Shown one piece after another: positions 46,386-58,529 of a stretch of DNA of 64,000 bases. The stretch covers positions 3,546,501-3,610,500 of the forward strand of contig JACATO010000132.1 of assembly GCA_018389105.1 (NCBI GenBank). Reading direction: 5' to 3'. The position numbers and the translations under genes were made by a program. Each line of letters starts with the position of its first letter. The first letter of the stretch is position 1. This DNA is from Nautilus pompilius. Taxonomy: Eukaryota > Mollusca > Cephalopoda > Nautilida > Nautilidae. The notes beneath the pieces are model-generated. The model searched no databases. It had not been told where the DNA came from and was given only the letters and a program-made list of their open reading frames with translations.

Positions 46386-46645
46386 TTTCATAGCATGGAT
46401 GGCCACTTCCGGCTTGTACTACAGCACTGCACGTGCGTTTCACATTGTGTGTTCACCAGACGTCTGATGCCACGGTCTTGTGGCGGTAACCCCCGCTCTT
46501 CTGTTAGGGCTTGACGCATTTGCGAAATTTCCCCAGTAGCACGTGATCGTGTCCGATTCGCCTACAAAGCTCACACTGAACATTTTCTGTGCGGTTTAGC
46601 TCAGAAGAGACGAGAAACTAACTCCGTGTGCCATAGTCCAGCGTA
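46386..46645 (-). pseudogene. Tc1-type transposase, C-terminal remnant
   Basis: On the minus strand LDYGTRS, then ELNRTENVQCEL (family form SPDLNPIENVWDEL, with the catalytic E kept), then RQALTEERGLPPQDRGIRRL (form QALxEEWxxLPQxxIRRLV), then AVVQAGSGHPCY (form AVIQARGGHTRY) occur in order. This C-terminal form differs from the copy at 26575, so it is a second Tc1-type lineage. Frame changes and a short duplicated stretch show an inactive copy. The N-terminal half and the terminal repeats were not identified. It may extend to about 46860. Confidence 0.68.
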
Positions 46646-49600
46646 AATGAGGTCTAGCCGAGTGCATTCTCGCTGTACGGCGTCGTGGTGTTTGGGGTGT
46701 GTGAAACACTGGACGTCTAGCGTCGGTTTTTCGGACATTCTGGTCGGAAATACGGGTGTCACGAACCGGCTGGACATGGCGAAACGGCGCGATTACATCA
46801 GGCCAGGTAAGTGTCAGTACTATTATGGATGGGGCCGGATTAAGAAAGCATGAGGCCCTAATCTGCAGCTTAGCTTAGCTTATCTATTAACCCGGCCTTG
46901 ATTATGGCGCCCCCTTCCAGGTCTTTCGTGAGCTGAACCGGTCTCTCTCTCTCTCTACCAAAGAAAGCTGATAAAATCCTGTGTTACATCAAGTCCAATA
47001 GCCACATTGGTTTGCCTACTTCCGGTCGATAACCTAGATACCGCTGGTTATCGGTTAATCGTCATATTCTCAATATTTGGTACTTTATCCTGTGGATACT
47101 TCTAATAGGTTTTATATCCAATCTAACAACTGTTATGCAAATTTGAAAGTATTTGACAGTGGCTTGATTTTATAGGCTCCTCTCCACCTAGACACGACTG
47201 GTCACACACAACACTTGAAGCAGTAGAACTGTCACTTAATCGAGCCTTGCGTTGACAAATTGAAAAATTATACGACGTCTACAACGAGCAAGACGACTGT
47301 AAATAGCCGTACAAGAGGTCTCTCTCAGTAGATTCCTACGCCGCGTTGTTCGGTGTATCGCCGAAATTACAAATCAAGAAGGTAAACAAATAATGACATC
47401 TTCCGACATTTATCAGAAAAGGGGATTTAAAATGCAATTTTATGAGTTATTTCCCTTTATTAACATAGTAGCTAACAAAGAAAGAAAGATCTGCCGGTTA
47501 TCGACCTCGATTTCCGCAGCTCTCTAGTACTGTTGTTATAGTTTCTTTTCGTGACAAGCTTTATCTTAAAACAATCGGTAAGCACTGGTTTTTCTATTTC
47601 CGAGTCTCGTCATCTTGCTTTAGGGTGCTGCGAAGCTGAAGTACTCCTCTAGACCGTATCAGAGCCAGAGTCGATCTCACGTTCATTTCACCACCTAACG
47701 ACCAACAGAAAAACTATGCCACCCAGCCGGGTCCGTACCTCGACACCAAACACAAGGGCACTCGTCGCTCTGACTAAACCTTTCATTCTCACGTAAATTA
47801 CCGAATCGCTCTGCTCATTTACGCCCGAAATCATGAGCGAGGATATGTAAATAAAAGTCTAATATCGAACGAGAGCTTTTAGAATGATCCACATCAGCCC
47901 AGAACTTCCTGATGCTATTTCTGTTACTAATGGACGTGTGGATGGCTTTCACTACCAGTTTGAGACCTTTCGCTACAGATGAAAACAACGGTTAACCACG
48001 CGTCGATAAATACAACAACCAAACATCTTGTCCAAGTTATTTCCGGTTTGTAGGACGAGAACGTGACGGCATTCCGTAGAAAGCGGCCAGCTGCTTTTCG
48101 AGTCAACATCCGAAGCAATAATTCACGTTTCCCCGACATCTCGTCTCTTAAAACAATTCGGCCAAGACCTCGCTTTGTTGTGTCCGTGTCAGACATCAAA
48201 GGTGAAGGCCGCTGTCTTCGATGTGTCGACATCGGCCCGGCGCGCCTCACGGCACGTGAATAGTATATTTTATTTACTATACTGTTTATTATTAATTATG
48301 TAACCATGTCAAGACATTCACCTTTCTTTTTAGCTTTCTCACCGTTCAAGTCTCACAGAGACTTCAAATGAAATTAATTACTCCCAGTTTCCTTCCAGAC
48401 ACTCGCACACGGAGGCCAGAAATGCAGTAAATAAGATAACAACACAGTTGTTTCATTCTCGCACCTGTCTACATGAATTAGACTATTTTCTTAATAAATA
48501 TGGCACCTGAGAAGAGTATAGCATCTGTTTAACGACGTCAATAAGCAGAACATTACCAGAAAAAAGTTTTTTGGTTCTAATATTTTGGACGTCAATAACA
48601 GGTGCCTGGGGTGGGGGCTACAAACATGAAAACGTCAGTAGATTATCGCGGACACATTGGTCAGTGTGTTCAAGCGTGAGATTTGCACGGACTTTCGCCA
48701 TCTGTCTCTGGCGTCCTCCTGCCTTTCCACGATAGATGCTGCCGAGTAGTTGTTAGTTATTACAGATTATACTGGACCACTTGGTGCAGCACGTAACCAC
48801 ATATATTTAATTACACGACAGAACGCCATTTTTCTAGCTGTTGCTTTTGCTGTCTACATTTTCTGATTTTGTGGCCATTCGGGTGAATTCAATAATAAAA
48901 CAAATTACTCTTCAAAAAAACGTATGCAATTACGACGTTTGGGATAATAATTGATTTATTCACTAGCACCCGTTCTTATAGATTTTCACAGATACCGCTG
49001 GCTGTCTGGAGGAGATAGTTGCAAGAGAAGGAAACTCATCACGACAGTGTCATTGCAATTCGAAAATAAAGAAGGATAGGGTACGGGCCCAGCTGGCAAC
49101 ATTGTCCACGGTGAACGATTTCATTTCAAAGTTGTTCGAGTGCTGGAAACGAAGTGGTCATGATGGACCACTGATGCTGACAACGTGAGGTCCAAAACTT
49201 TGTTTTGTTGCAATATGCCATCATGAGCTCACATGAATGAAATAGAATAGTGTAGTAAGATCGCATCTGCGTCAGGTTTTCCTCTTTCGCGTTCTCAACA
49301 CCATAACGCGTTCATCAGCAAATCGGTTACCGTGTCGTACTCAGACAACAGGCGTTCATTTCTAAGGAAGTAAAGAAATTTTGTTGACCATCGACCCTGT
49401 GCAGAAAAAATCAGGGTTCATTACTGAGGTCGAATTCTGCGCCGTGGACACAACTAGAGGTCAAGCTTGCTTATGGACCTGGGGGAAAACGTGGAACACG
49501 GATTGGCGGAGACAGAAAACGGTGTAAGCGGTGTTCATGGCCGTCCGGTCGGAAATGTGTCGTAGCCCGGGAGTACTGAGATTTCAGGCTGGTAGTGGCG

Positions 49601-49904
49601 AACTGTGAAAGTGCCATAGCCGTATGACGTGTGGTCTTAGGTGGCGGACTCTATCGCTTCCAGTTTGTGATATTCTGTCTGACAGTCTTCGACAGCCTCG
49701 GAACAAGCTGATACAGCGTGCGGGCTACCGGCTGTGGTGTTTTCCACACTCGTATAATTTGGAAATCTTGTAAATAGTGAAAGAATCGCATCAAAAGCGG
49801 TCATGTACCCGCGAAACCTGAGCTTTTTATACACCAGGTCAGGCTACGCTTTCCAGCTTTAAACACGACTGTACGCATATTTTCAAAATGCAATCAATAT
49901 ACCC
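46646..49904. other. Unannotated 3.2-kb stretch
   Basis: An inverted pair GGGCCGGATTAAG / ATTAACCCGGCCT at about 46832-46844 and 46886-46898 bounds a 40-bp loop. A short CT run lies near 46941. Frames at 47927-48250 (minus), 48063-48263 and 49637-49834 show no domain. No RNA gene was seen. Confidence 0.4.
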
Positions 49905-50215
49905 CAAGACGTCATCACTACAGGTCACGGTACCATCAGCGTAGCTCACGATGTCTTCAATTCACATAGTAATATCAGTACACATCACCTCATGGTTTCA
50001 CAGTGTACTTGATCATTTTTTAAACCCTACCTCACGTCACACCAACATACATAGCGGTAATCAATCCACAATACAATTATCGATGACATCGATACAACTT
50101 TTGCACGTTGTTCTCAGTACGCCTCAAGGTATCATCGATATATCTCACCTCCTACACCAGTACTCCTTAAGATGCTATCATTGCATTTAGTGGTATCATT
50201 AATATACCTCTCCAC
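49905..50215. repeat. Possible decayed minisatellite
   Basis: Words like GGTATCATC-ATAT-CCTCA and CAGTAC-CATCACCTCA recur about five to six times at irregular spacing. No unit length can be fixed by eye, so this may be coincidence of composition. Confidence 0.3.
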
Positions 50216-52914
50216 ATTATTAGTTAAATACACATTTACATATAGCGTTGATTTAAATCTTAGAGGACTTTACCCAAGATTCTTTGTTTGCTAAAATGAA
50301 AATAAATTGAGTGCTGTTGATAGTTGACGCTTTTAAAAAAATATCTTGATTTTCCTCAATAATTAAGAATGAAAAACAATAAAAAAATTTGTGAAACAAA
50401 CTTGAAATCAGCAGAAATATCAGTCTAGCCGCGCATACACATTTTTACCATTTCTTTTGATATGTGCATTTATTGTAATTCAAAAATAAACTGTTATTCC
50501 GAGTCTATAAGTGTCCAGAGCGCTTCAAATTCTTAAAAGATTAAGGAGAAAGATTTATTTTGTGGACTATGAAAAAATACTAACATTAAACTTAAAACTG
50601 GAAAATGGAATTTATGTAACAGGTGCAAGCAGATGTTAGCGGATACAGAATTCACAGAACTAATCCCAAAACATTGATTTTCTTTGAATGATACAAGGAT
50701 TATAGGCAAAGCTTCTGCTAATTCGAATTATAGAATCTTCGAGTATCCGACACTTCAAACTCACCTTAAATAACCAAATTTCCTTTTTGCCGCTATTAAC
50801 CCTTTTCCCCCAGGTTATTTGAATACGCAGCAGCTCCTAGCTGCACTATAAACAAACTCACGGACCAAGACCCGACCGTCTTCAGCTGCGAGAGGGAGAC
50901 TAGCCAGCCAGCGGACAGCGCACTGCCCGTTTGACCTAAAGGTTGATAGACCGACATTCTGAATCTTCGACTACTCGAATAGAATCATACTCACTTGTTA
51001 AAACAACTGACAGCTGTTGTTATACTGGCAAGAAGAATATTAAGATCGACTGAAATCCCAGGTGATAAAATAAAGTCTGTCTAGGTACAGCAGGTCAATT
51101 CCTTTAAGGAATAATTCTAAAATTACGGCGCTAAACTTAGAATGATATTTGTGATTTATTAAGATTTTGAAATATTTTTCAGAATTTATTATCGGAAAAA
51201 TATTATTATTATTATTATTGCTGTTTCTCTCTACAAAAATGATTGATTAAAACCTGTAATCCTCAGAGAATAAAAGAAGCTTGGAAGAGGCTAAAGCTTC
51301 CATTTGATTAAAGATGAAATACTTGAAATCCACTAAGTTTTGAAATTTCGAAGGAAAATAACCTTCGTTAAACAAAATAAGTAAGACATTTAAAATTGAA
51401 CTGCGAGATGAACAACCCAAATTTGGACACATACTGAAGTTAGAGAAACTGCTTCCGTTTTTGCTGGGTTTTATAAAGATGCGACGGATAGCGGGTGTAA
51501 TTCCAAATGTTCAAATCGTATTCTCGTTATCTTCAATGATTTACCAAACTGCATCTCGCCGATTTTCTTTTAGAAACACCTAAACACAGGAAGATACGAT
51601 ACTAGCAACCCCACAAGTTGGAAAAAGAAAATAAAAATCTCATTTCTATTTAAAGAAAATATAGACAGCTTTGTAAAAGATGTTTCAGTTTTTAACAAAC
51701 ACGTGGAAATCGGATTTCTCGCTTCATTCTGATTTATGGTAATATGCTTAAGTAAGTTAGTTGCAAATCTCTCAACTGAACAATTCAACATTCATCAGGT
51801 TTAAGAGTAAAAAAAAACACAAAAAACTTGCTTTCAAACCAGTCGTTTAGAAAAATGACATCTCTGAATGAACTGACGAAGTAAGGATTCTATAACGAAT
51901 TTTAAAAAGTGAAGCTTTATCTGACAGAAATTTCGATTTAAAAAACAAAAAACAAGCTCATATGGGAAGAAATTTACCAAGTAAAGAGAGTTACGAGTAT
52001 AACGATCTTCCTTCAGAGCTGATGGGGAGTTTTTGCACAGATGTACTGTTCGAAAATTCCAGAACTGTCTGTCACAAAGCCTACACATCGGATCTCTGTC
52101 AGCGATTCACAGCCACATCATTAGCTCTGACTGCGAGTTTAAAATGGACTAATATAAACCTCGCATCGCTGATAGATTCTGACGCGTTATTGATGGCTTT
52201 AAGGAAAAGTCCGCCAACGGGCAGCGACGAGGAATCGCCCGCCGGGTAGCAGGAAGTAAATCTAACGAGAAGTCTCTGGCTGCGTTTATTGTTAAATGCA
52301 AATTTAAAGAAAACACGGGAGCAGTTTTATCTGAACGTTTTGCAAATATCTCTCTAGTCTAATCTTTTAGTGTATCCATTTTTTAAATAACGACGTATTC
52401 TCGCTAAACCGTTATTTCTCCATGTTCCCCTGCACCCCCCACCTACATACCTTTGAGGTTGATCGTGCTCTTTTGTGGAGTAACTCGTGTAATTTAATCT
52501 TCAGCAACATTTTCACTGGCGGTGATGTAGTGGTACAGCTGGGTTGTCTCCCCCTTTTATGGATGCAGGTATGCGTCTACAATACATATCCGGTCAGTAT
52601 CATTGGACGTTGAGTGGGGTATTTTTTAACTTATTTTCTAAAATTCCGATTTACAAATTCACTTTCTACAGCAGTTCATAATTTATTTAGTCGTTCGATG
52701 GAGTAATTAATAACTGCTCCATGGATATTAAGAAAAATACAAACACAAACGTCTGTTACATGTAACATATATTAATAACCGTCGACTCCCTCATGGTTTT
52801 ACGGGATTCCAATAAAAGCACCTCCCACATCATCAACTTAAGATGCTGGCCAAATATTAACTATTGCATTGACAAACACCTGTTTCAATAGATGTTATTT
52901 AAAACTGTTTTTTT
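50216..52914. other. Unannotated AT-rich 2.7-kb stretch
   Basis: A short ATT run lies near 51202-51218. The plus frame 51962-52249 (95 codons) and its minus shadow 51834-52088 have no recognised domain. Nothing else was seen. Confidence 0.4.
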
Positions 52915-52943
52915 TTGTGTGTGTGTGTGTGCGCGCGCGCGCG
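52915..52943. repeat. (GT)n(GC)n alternating tract
   Basis: Eight GT units run directly into six GC units. Alternating purine-pyrimidine with a GC end is the classic Z-DNA-prone pattern. A (CA)n run lies 210 bp downstream at about 53151-53162. Confidence 0.92.
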
Positions 52944-55900
52944 ACTCCGCGGACCTAACGCACGTGTCAACAGTCAGATTTCTTGCTTGGCAAAATCCAA
53001 CAACTATATATATACATTTTTCTGTTATGGCTGCCGGCTGAATCTCTCTCTTAAAGCAGCAGTTTAAATTTTATCGAGATCACGAATTAGATCTCTACAT
53101 CATCCTTCGGTCTGGCTGCTGGGTTTGGAGTACCTCCGTTATCCTCACACACACACACACACCCCTCAGAAGCCCCCAGCCATACTTAAATAACTACCCT
53201 GTCAACAAAACTAATGGTCCCCCCCAGAACCTTCACCTTCTAGCTCGCTGCTGCCAAACGTCTTTCGACTCCGAGAGTCAGGACGGAGCCCGCGCCGTTA
53301 TCTTGTATGCCGGCAGTTTCCGATCTTTTTCTCGTTGTTACACCATTAGCAAAGCGACAAATTCTCGCGACTCCCCGACTTTCAGCACCATTCCCAGGCC
53401 ACAGAGTAACCGGTGGGAAGCTAGCTGGAAGGTTGATGTTGTTGTGCAGGCTGTAGGAGGGTGTTCGGGCAATACACTGATGCCGAGTACTCCCCGAGAA
53501 ATAGGGGTGTTTACGTCAACATCAGTCAGAAAGAAACTAAAGGTAGCAGAAGATAATTATGATGCTGGCTGGCTTCATGACCCCGTCTCTTCTCGTTGCT
53601 ACCCTATTTGAGGCTGTGACCCTTAGTTTGAGAACCGTTGTTGTATCTCATTACTTTTAAATTTATTTAAAACGCTATCAAATAAATAGACAGCGAGAAC
53701 CCGCAATGCCGTTTCTAGAGATAAGTTATTTCTACGCCCTGTCTTAATTTTTGAGGTGTCAAACTACTTTTATGTGCTTTAAAAAAAGGAGCCGCATAAA
53801 TTTTGTTTAATACGAACTCACCAAGTTTCTGAGGTCTCAGCTTTAGACAAAAAAAAAGGATTCGCAAATAAGATGAAGTCGTTTGTTACAATTCGTCTCT
53901 CGGCGGAGTTGATCTGAGAACCATTACTTCTGCAGATTCATTCTTCGCCTTAAATAATAACCAGGTTTAGCTGTAAATTACGTCTGGGAGGCGTCCAACT
54001 TCTTCCGGGGTTCTCTGACTCTGACGTGATCTATTGGTATCTCGCCCGGCAAGTGGACCTGTCATGGCCGCCGGTGTATGACGGGGCACCGCAATCTCGT
54101 ACTATCTCGTTCTCGTAACTTCAGCGTCACCGGCTGTCTTCGTTACTCTGAGTTATGCCGCCTGTCGACGAACTGGAATCACGTTAGTAAATTCTTAAAC
54201 CTCGTTTACTCGTTCATTAATTTATGTGAAAAAAAAACAGAAGTGTTATTTGAAACGGCAGGCATTTAGCTACTAAAAAAGAAACAACAAAGAAGAGGTA
54301 CATTCTATTTTCAAACTTTATTTGTTTCACGTGCAACTTTGTTTTAATTTCCTTATTTGTCAGAAAGGTTGCGCCGAGTCTGTAGATTTTTATCTTTCTA
54401 AATAAAAGGAAGACTTGTGGAAATTATGAAGGATGATAAAACTACACTGTTAATAGCAGTTCGTGAAACCAGAAAGAAAACACATTAACTTACAGGAGAT
54501 TATAAAACCTTTCTTCTCGCTTAACCATTACATCTTTCATTTAAAAAAAAAAAAACAAAAGCAAGAGAAAATCCTTCCCTTGCGTTAAACTTCAAACATT
54601 ACGTTTTCTTTTTTATTTAACTCGCACAAACCCGACGATATATGTTATAATATCGATGTTTGGAATGGCGACATGCGAGGACTTCCTAATACCCAGGAGA
54701 GCCTCTTTTGTAGCAGTTCGGGAAAATCGAAAATCTTTACTGGAAGTGGAATAAAAATGTCTTAGTCTTAGTTCGGACTCGGCAAGCTACCAACTGACCA
54801 GTGTCCACGCTGGTTAATTTAATTTACTTTTTGCCAGCTTCACAAAGAAAAAACTAAGCCAGGCTGATGCTTTAGCCAGTTTATACTTATGTCCCTTACT
54901 ATTTCTGACTGTATTACAAAGACTACCCATTAGTAGCCGTTATCATTTCAAGATCTTCCGAGTTAATTGCATGTGATAGTTAAACTGGTTATATACGTTC
55001 TGTTATTTAAATTAACTATAAAATTTATGTTTTGGATTCTTCGCGATTTAATCAGCTTAAATAAAAATTTCATAAATTAAAGAAGTGATAATGAAACCAA
55101 CGTAATTTGTGAATGACATAAAGTTGAGAAATCCGTAACTCTCCCAGCTTTTAAAGCGGATATACACATTTTTAACGATCTCGTGAATACTGACAATGAC
55201 GGAAAGGAAAAGCAAAAACAATAAAGCAGAAATTTTAAGTTCTATTTTACATTAAGAATCAGGAATTTTGATTAAATGCCTGACAGCACTGCTCCCTTCT
55301 CCCCCCCATGTATCTAATAAAATTCAACTTTAACTGCTGTTAGTTTTAGTTTCTGAAATAATAAACGAGGAAATAATTCCGCTGATGGAGACGATCAGTT
55401 ATTTGTCGTTTTTGTTTTAAAGCTGCGTTTCCATCGCTGTTTTCCGAGTTGTTTCGGCTGTGTATAAACGATAATAATAATTTCGAGAGGATTTAAAAAG
55501 TATTTTAAATATCATTACCGCCGACGTGCGGTAATGGCCGCCATCGTCGCGAGATAAATCACCCGTCGACGAAAGACAAATTTTTGTTTTTCACGAATGT
55601 CGATTTGGCTGTGGAAAAGCTCGGCAGCCCCTGGGAGCGATCAGCCAACGTAACAGCCCCTCCGTTGAACGCTGATCGTGACACCTTCGCCGGCTAAGAT
55701 GGAGCCGCGCAGCTCCCCTGTTTTGTCAGCCTATCCGTCTAAACCCGGTCGCTTGATCATCTGGTCCTCGGTTAGTCGACGACTAGTTCAGTAGCCGCTT
55801 ACGCTGTAGCCCATGCGCCTTCTTTAAGATGCCGGTTCACCGACTGGCGCCATCTACCCGCAGACAGCAGTAGCTCCGAGGAAAAGAGGGGGAGATGACG

Positions 55901-56416
55901 CAGTGATTTCAGAACACCTCTATGCCGTAAAATACACAATAATAACGAATTTCGCTCCTGAAATTCTGCGCATTTAATCGTTTGTGAGTTTAGGTGATAG
56001 ATTCTAGAATTTTTTCATTTATTTATAAAACAACAAAATTCAGAAAATAACTCCGTGTCATGCGTTTCAACTTAAAGATAATGGGAGGTCACTTTCTCTT
56101 TAAACCATGAACATTTTAACAAATGAAGTTTGCTTTGCGTCCCCTTGTCACCCGAGAAGATGTAGCTGTAAAATTTGGATCCTCTTTACGAGGACGTTAG
56201 TTTTTCATAAACTGAGCCATTAGAGGCAGAAAATCTTGTCGCTGATAGTTTCTCAATGTTCTGATAGAAAAATAGTCATTTTTTAAAAAAAAAATGTGTA
56301 CTACGTCATATAATATTTTTAAAAAACCGTAAAACAGCTCAGTGTGGCGTGAAAATCTGCAAAATGTATGCTTTTAGTGTTATCGTCTTTTTAAAATAAA
56401 ATCACATTCTCGCGAG
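52944..56416. other. Unannotated 3.4-kb stretch
   Basis: Balanced patches lie at 53210-53620 and 55510-55880 (CpG-containing, with GGCCGCCAT at 55535 and AAGATGGAGCC near 55699). The plus frame 53303-53611 (102 codons) has no domain. TTTGAGAACCGTTG near 53628 recalls hAT termini, but no partner end was found. The remainder is AT-rich. Confidence 0.4.
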
Positions 56417-56418
56417 AG

Positions 56419-56477
<59 letters not shown>
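56417..56477. repeat. (CT)n microsatellite
   Basis: About 29 perfect CT units. Confidence 0.97.
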
Positions 56478-56478
<1 letters not shown>

Positions 56479-58204
56479 AGCTTTGAAGTTGTAGTTCAAG
56501 CGCAACAACATACAGCGAGCAATGATGGGAGCCAGCTGCTGTTGTCTATCACCACAACAATACTGCCAAGTGACGTGTCGACAAATACACACACAAAAAA
56601 TCTGAGTCTGACGCATATACTACGGATAGCCGAAAGAGTGACGGGCTTGTGGAGTAATAAGGGGACGATCGACTTTCTGGTCTACCATAAAGAAAGTGGC
56701 TTTACATTTGAGCAAAATTGTTAAAAAGTAACAACGGACAAAGTAGCAAAATCGTAAGCATTTACGGGTTTGGGATCGAAAGGAAAATGAAGCAAATCAA
56801 TCTCGTATTTTGAAACGAAATAAGAACGCATATTACCGGCTTAGCATCTTATGGTTACACAGACGGTCGTTGTAACAACTTAGCGAATTTTTATAAGCTT
56901 TTTAAAACTTATTTTTATAGTAGATTTTTTGTGTGTGCTTAGATAGCGTAAAATTTCACTTTTAAGTGATATAAAATAGAGGGTTCTTTATGTAGTAATA
57001 AAACCTGCAACAAATACAAAAAGAGTCACTGTTGGATGGATGCTTCCGCATTCCAGAAATCGTCTAACCGTTCTCGGAACAAACGCTTTTGGACCTACCA
57101 CTTTAAAATATACTCTTAGTTCATTTTCGCTGCATCCAGATAAAGTAAACAGAATAAATCAATAGGATCTCTCTCGGTACTGAAATCTGATGATAACGAC
57201 AGGAAAAGATTTCTCGAAACGTACGCGTATGACTTAGCTGTGTTGCTACTACCGCTATCATTGGGAAAGCCCTGACTAATCGCCTGACTTATTTAGACGA
57301 AGCATCCCTACATGTCTTTCGGTTCTTACCGACTTATTCATTAGTGAGAATTAGCGTAATTTTCGATACTCTAAACAACAGTTGTGTCAAGCACAGCCCG
57401 TGATCTCTATACCGTCAATAATTTGCCCGCCCGCCTATCGCAGAGGTCACCAGTTTCTGCGCCGAGCCGGACACGGACCGAGATGGTCAAGAGGAAAACA
57501 AGGCAGTAATCAAACCCGAATCCATCTTCATCATCGCGACATCTTCAGCATATCGGCTGTCCATGATGAATTGCGGTCATTATATCGCCGTACGAGAAAA
57601 TTCACTTACATATTTCGGATTTTTACGGTCATTATTTGGCTTAACAGACGGTGTCATCAAACTTGTAAGAGGATAATACCCAGAGAGCCGGCGTGGGAAG
57701 CTTCCGACCGTAAGATTGGATTAAGGTTAAAGAGGCTGAGAGCAGGAAGTGGCGACCTGACGACTCGTGAACACCTGATAGCTGCCATGGCTGCGATATG
57801 TAAATAATAACACGAACAAAGTGAGCCATCGAGATTAGACGCTTGGCATTACGCGGCTGCTTCACCGGAATCCGCCTGCTGCCGCAGCACAAATTAGCTT
57901 CAGATCAATAATCTCTTTTATTGCTGCTAGCTTCTCTCACCGCCCCCCTCTCCCTTGAAAATTTGTTGTTGGTAATTCTTCTCATGGCCCTCTTTCTGCC
58001 CTCCTCTTGTTACAGCGGAGGATCAAACCCGACCGAACTCTTTCGTGAAAGCACGCCGCGGCTATCTTCATTTAATCCTAATATTAGTGTCTTTGAGGTT
58101 TTAGTAAAACGAGAGCAAACCGAGTTAATCCAATAAGAAGGTTAGACGGAACCAAAGGTAGGCGTCACAAGGTTCTGGAGGTCGAAGGTATCCTAAGGGA
58201 AATC
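56478..58204. other. Unannotated 1.7-kb stretch
   Basis: The plus frame 57382-57807 (141 codons) has no recognised motif, a lysine/arginine-rich end and no good start context, so I leave it uncalled. No repeat was seen. Confidence 0.4.
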
Positions 58205-58275
58205 TACACCTACAGTAGTTCAGTGGTAAACTGCTGGACCGTTAGGGTAGACAATGGATGGTCCTAGCATTAGAA
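58205..58275 (+). repeat. tRNA-like SINE head, degenerate
   Basis: TAGTTCAGTGGTAAACTGCT at 58216-58235 is an excellent A box (form TRGCNNAGYGG) and would fit a tRNA D-arm. The expected B box is only weakly represented (GATGGTCCTAG). This is likely an old SINE head. Confidence 0.42.
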
Positions 58276-58481
58276 AGATTGTCAACACGCGCGTATAACC
58301 ATCCACGAGGGTTATTAATTTTTGGGAAAACAAAATTTCTTAAATAGTTTAGCGATATTTAATTATTTCGAATTCTTCAGCGCCTGCTCGAGAAGAAACA
58401 ACGAGTGACGTAATGAAAACCGGAGAACTGGTTGTCGTGACGTAGAGCACAAATATGTGACGTGGCAAAAAAAACGAGAGA
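58276..58481. other. Short AT-rich spacer
   Basis: Contains CGTGACGTAGAGC and TGTGACGTGGC CRE half-sites just before the GA run. Nothing else was seen. Confidence 0.4.
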
Positions 58482-58484
58482 GGA

Positions 58485-58527
<43 letters not shown>
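58482..58527. repeat. (GA)n microsatellite
   Basis: About 20 GA units. It is preceded by TGACGTGG and GAGAGGAGAGG. Confidence 0.95.

Positions 58528-58529
<2 letters not shown>

Noticed and set aside
53560-53650. hAT-type terminus (TTTGAGAACCGTTG)
   Set aside because: No partner inverted end and no 8-bp duplication were found; short match only.
57382-57807. 141-codon frame as a gene
   Set aside because: It is the longest non-repeat frame, but I see no domain, start context or splice signal, and a frame of this size is expected by chance in 64 kb.
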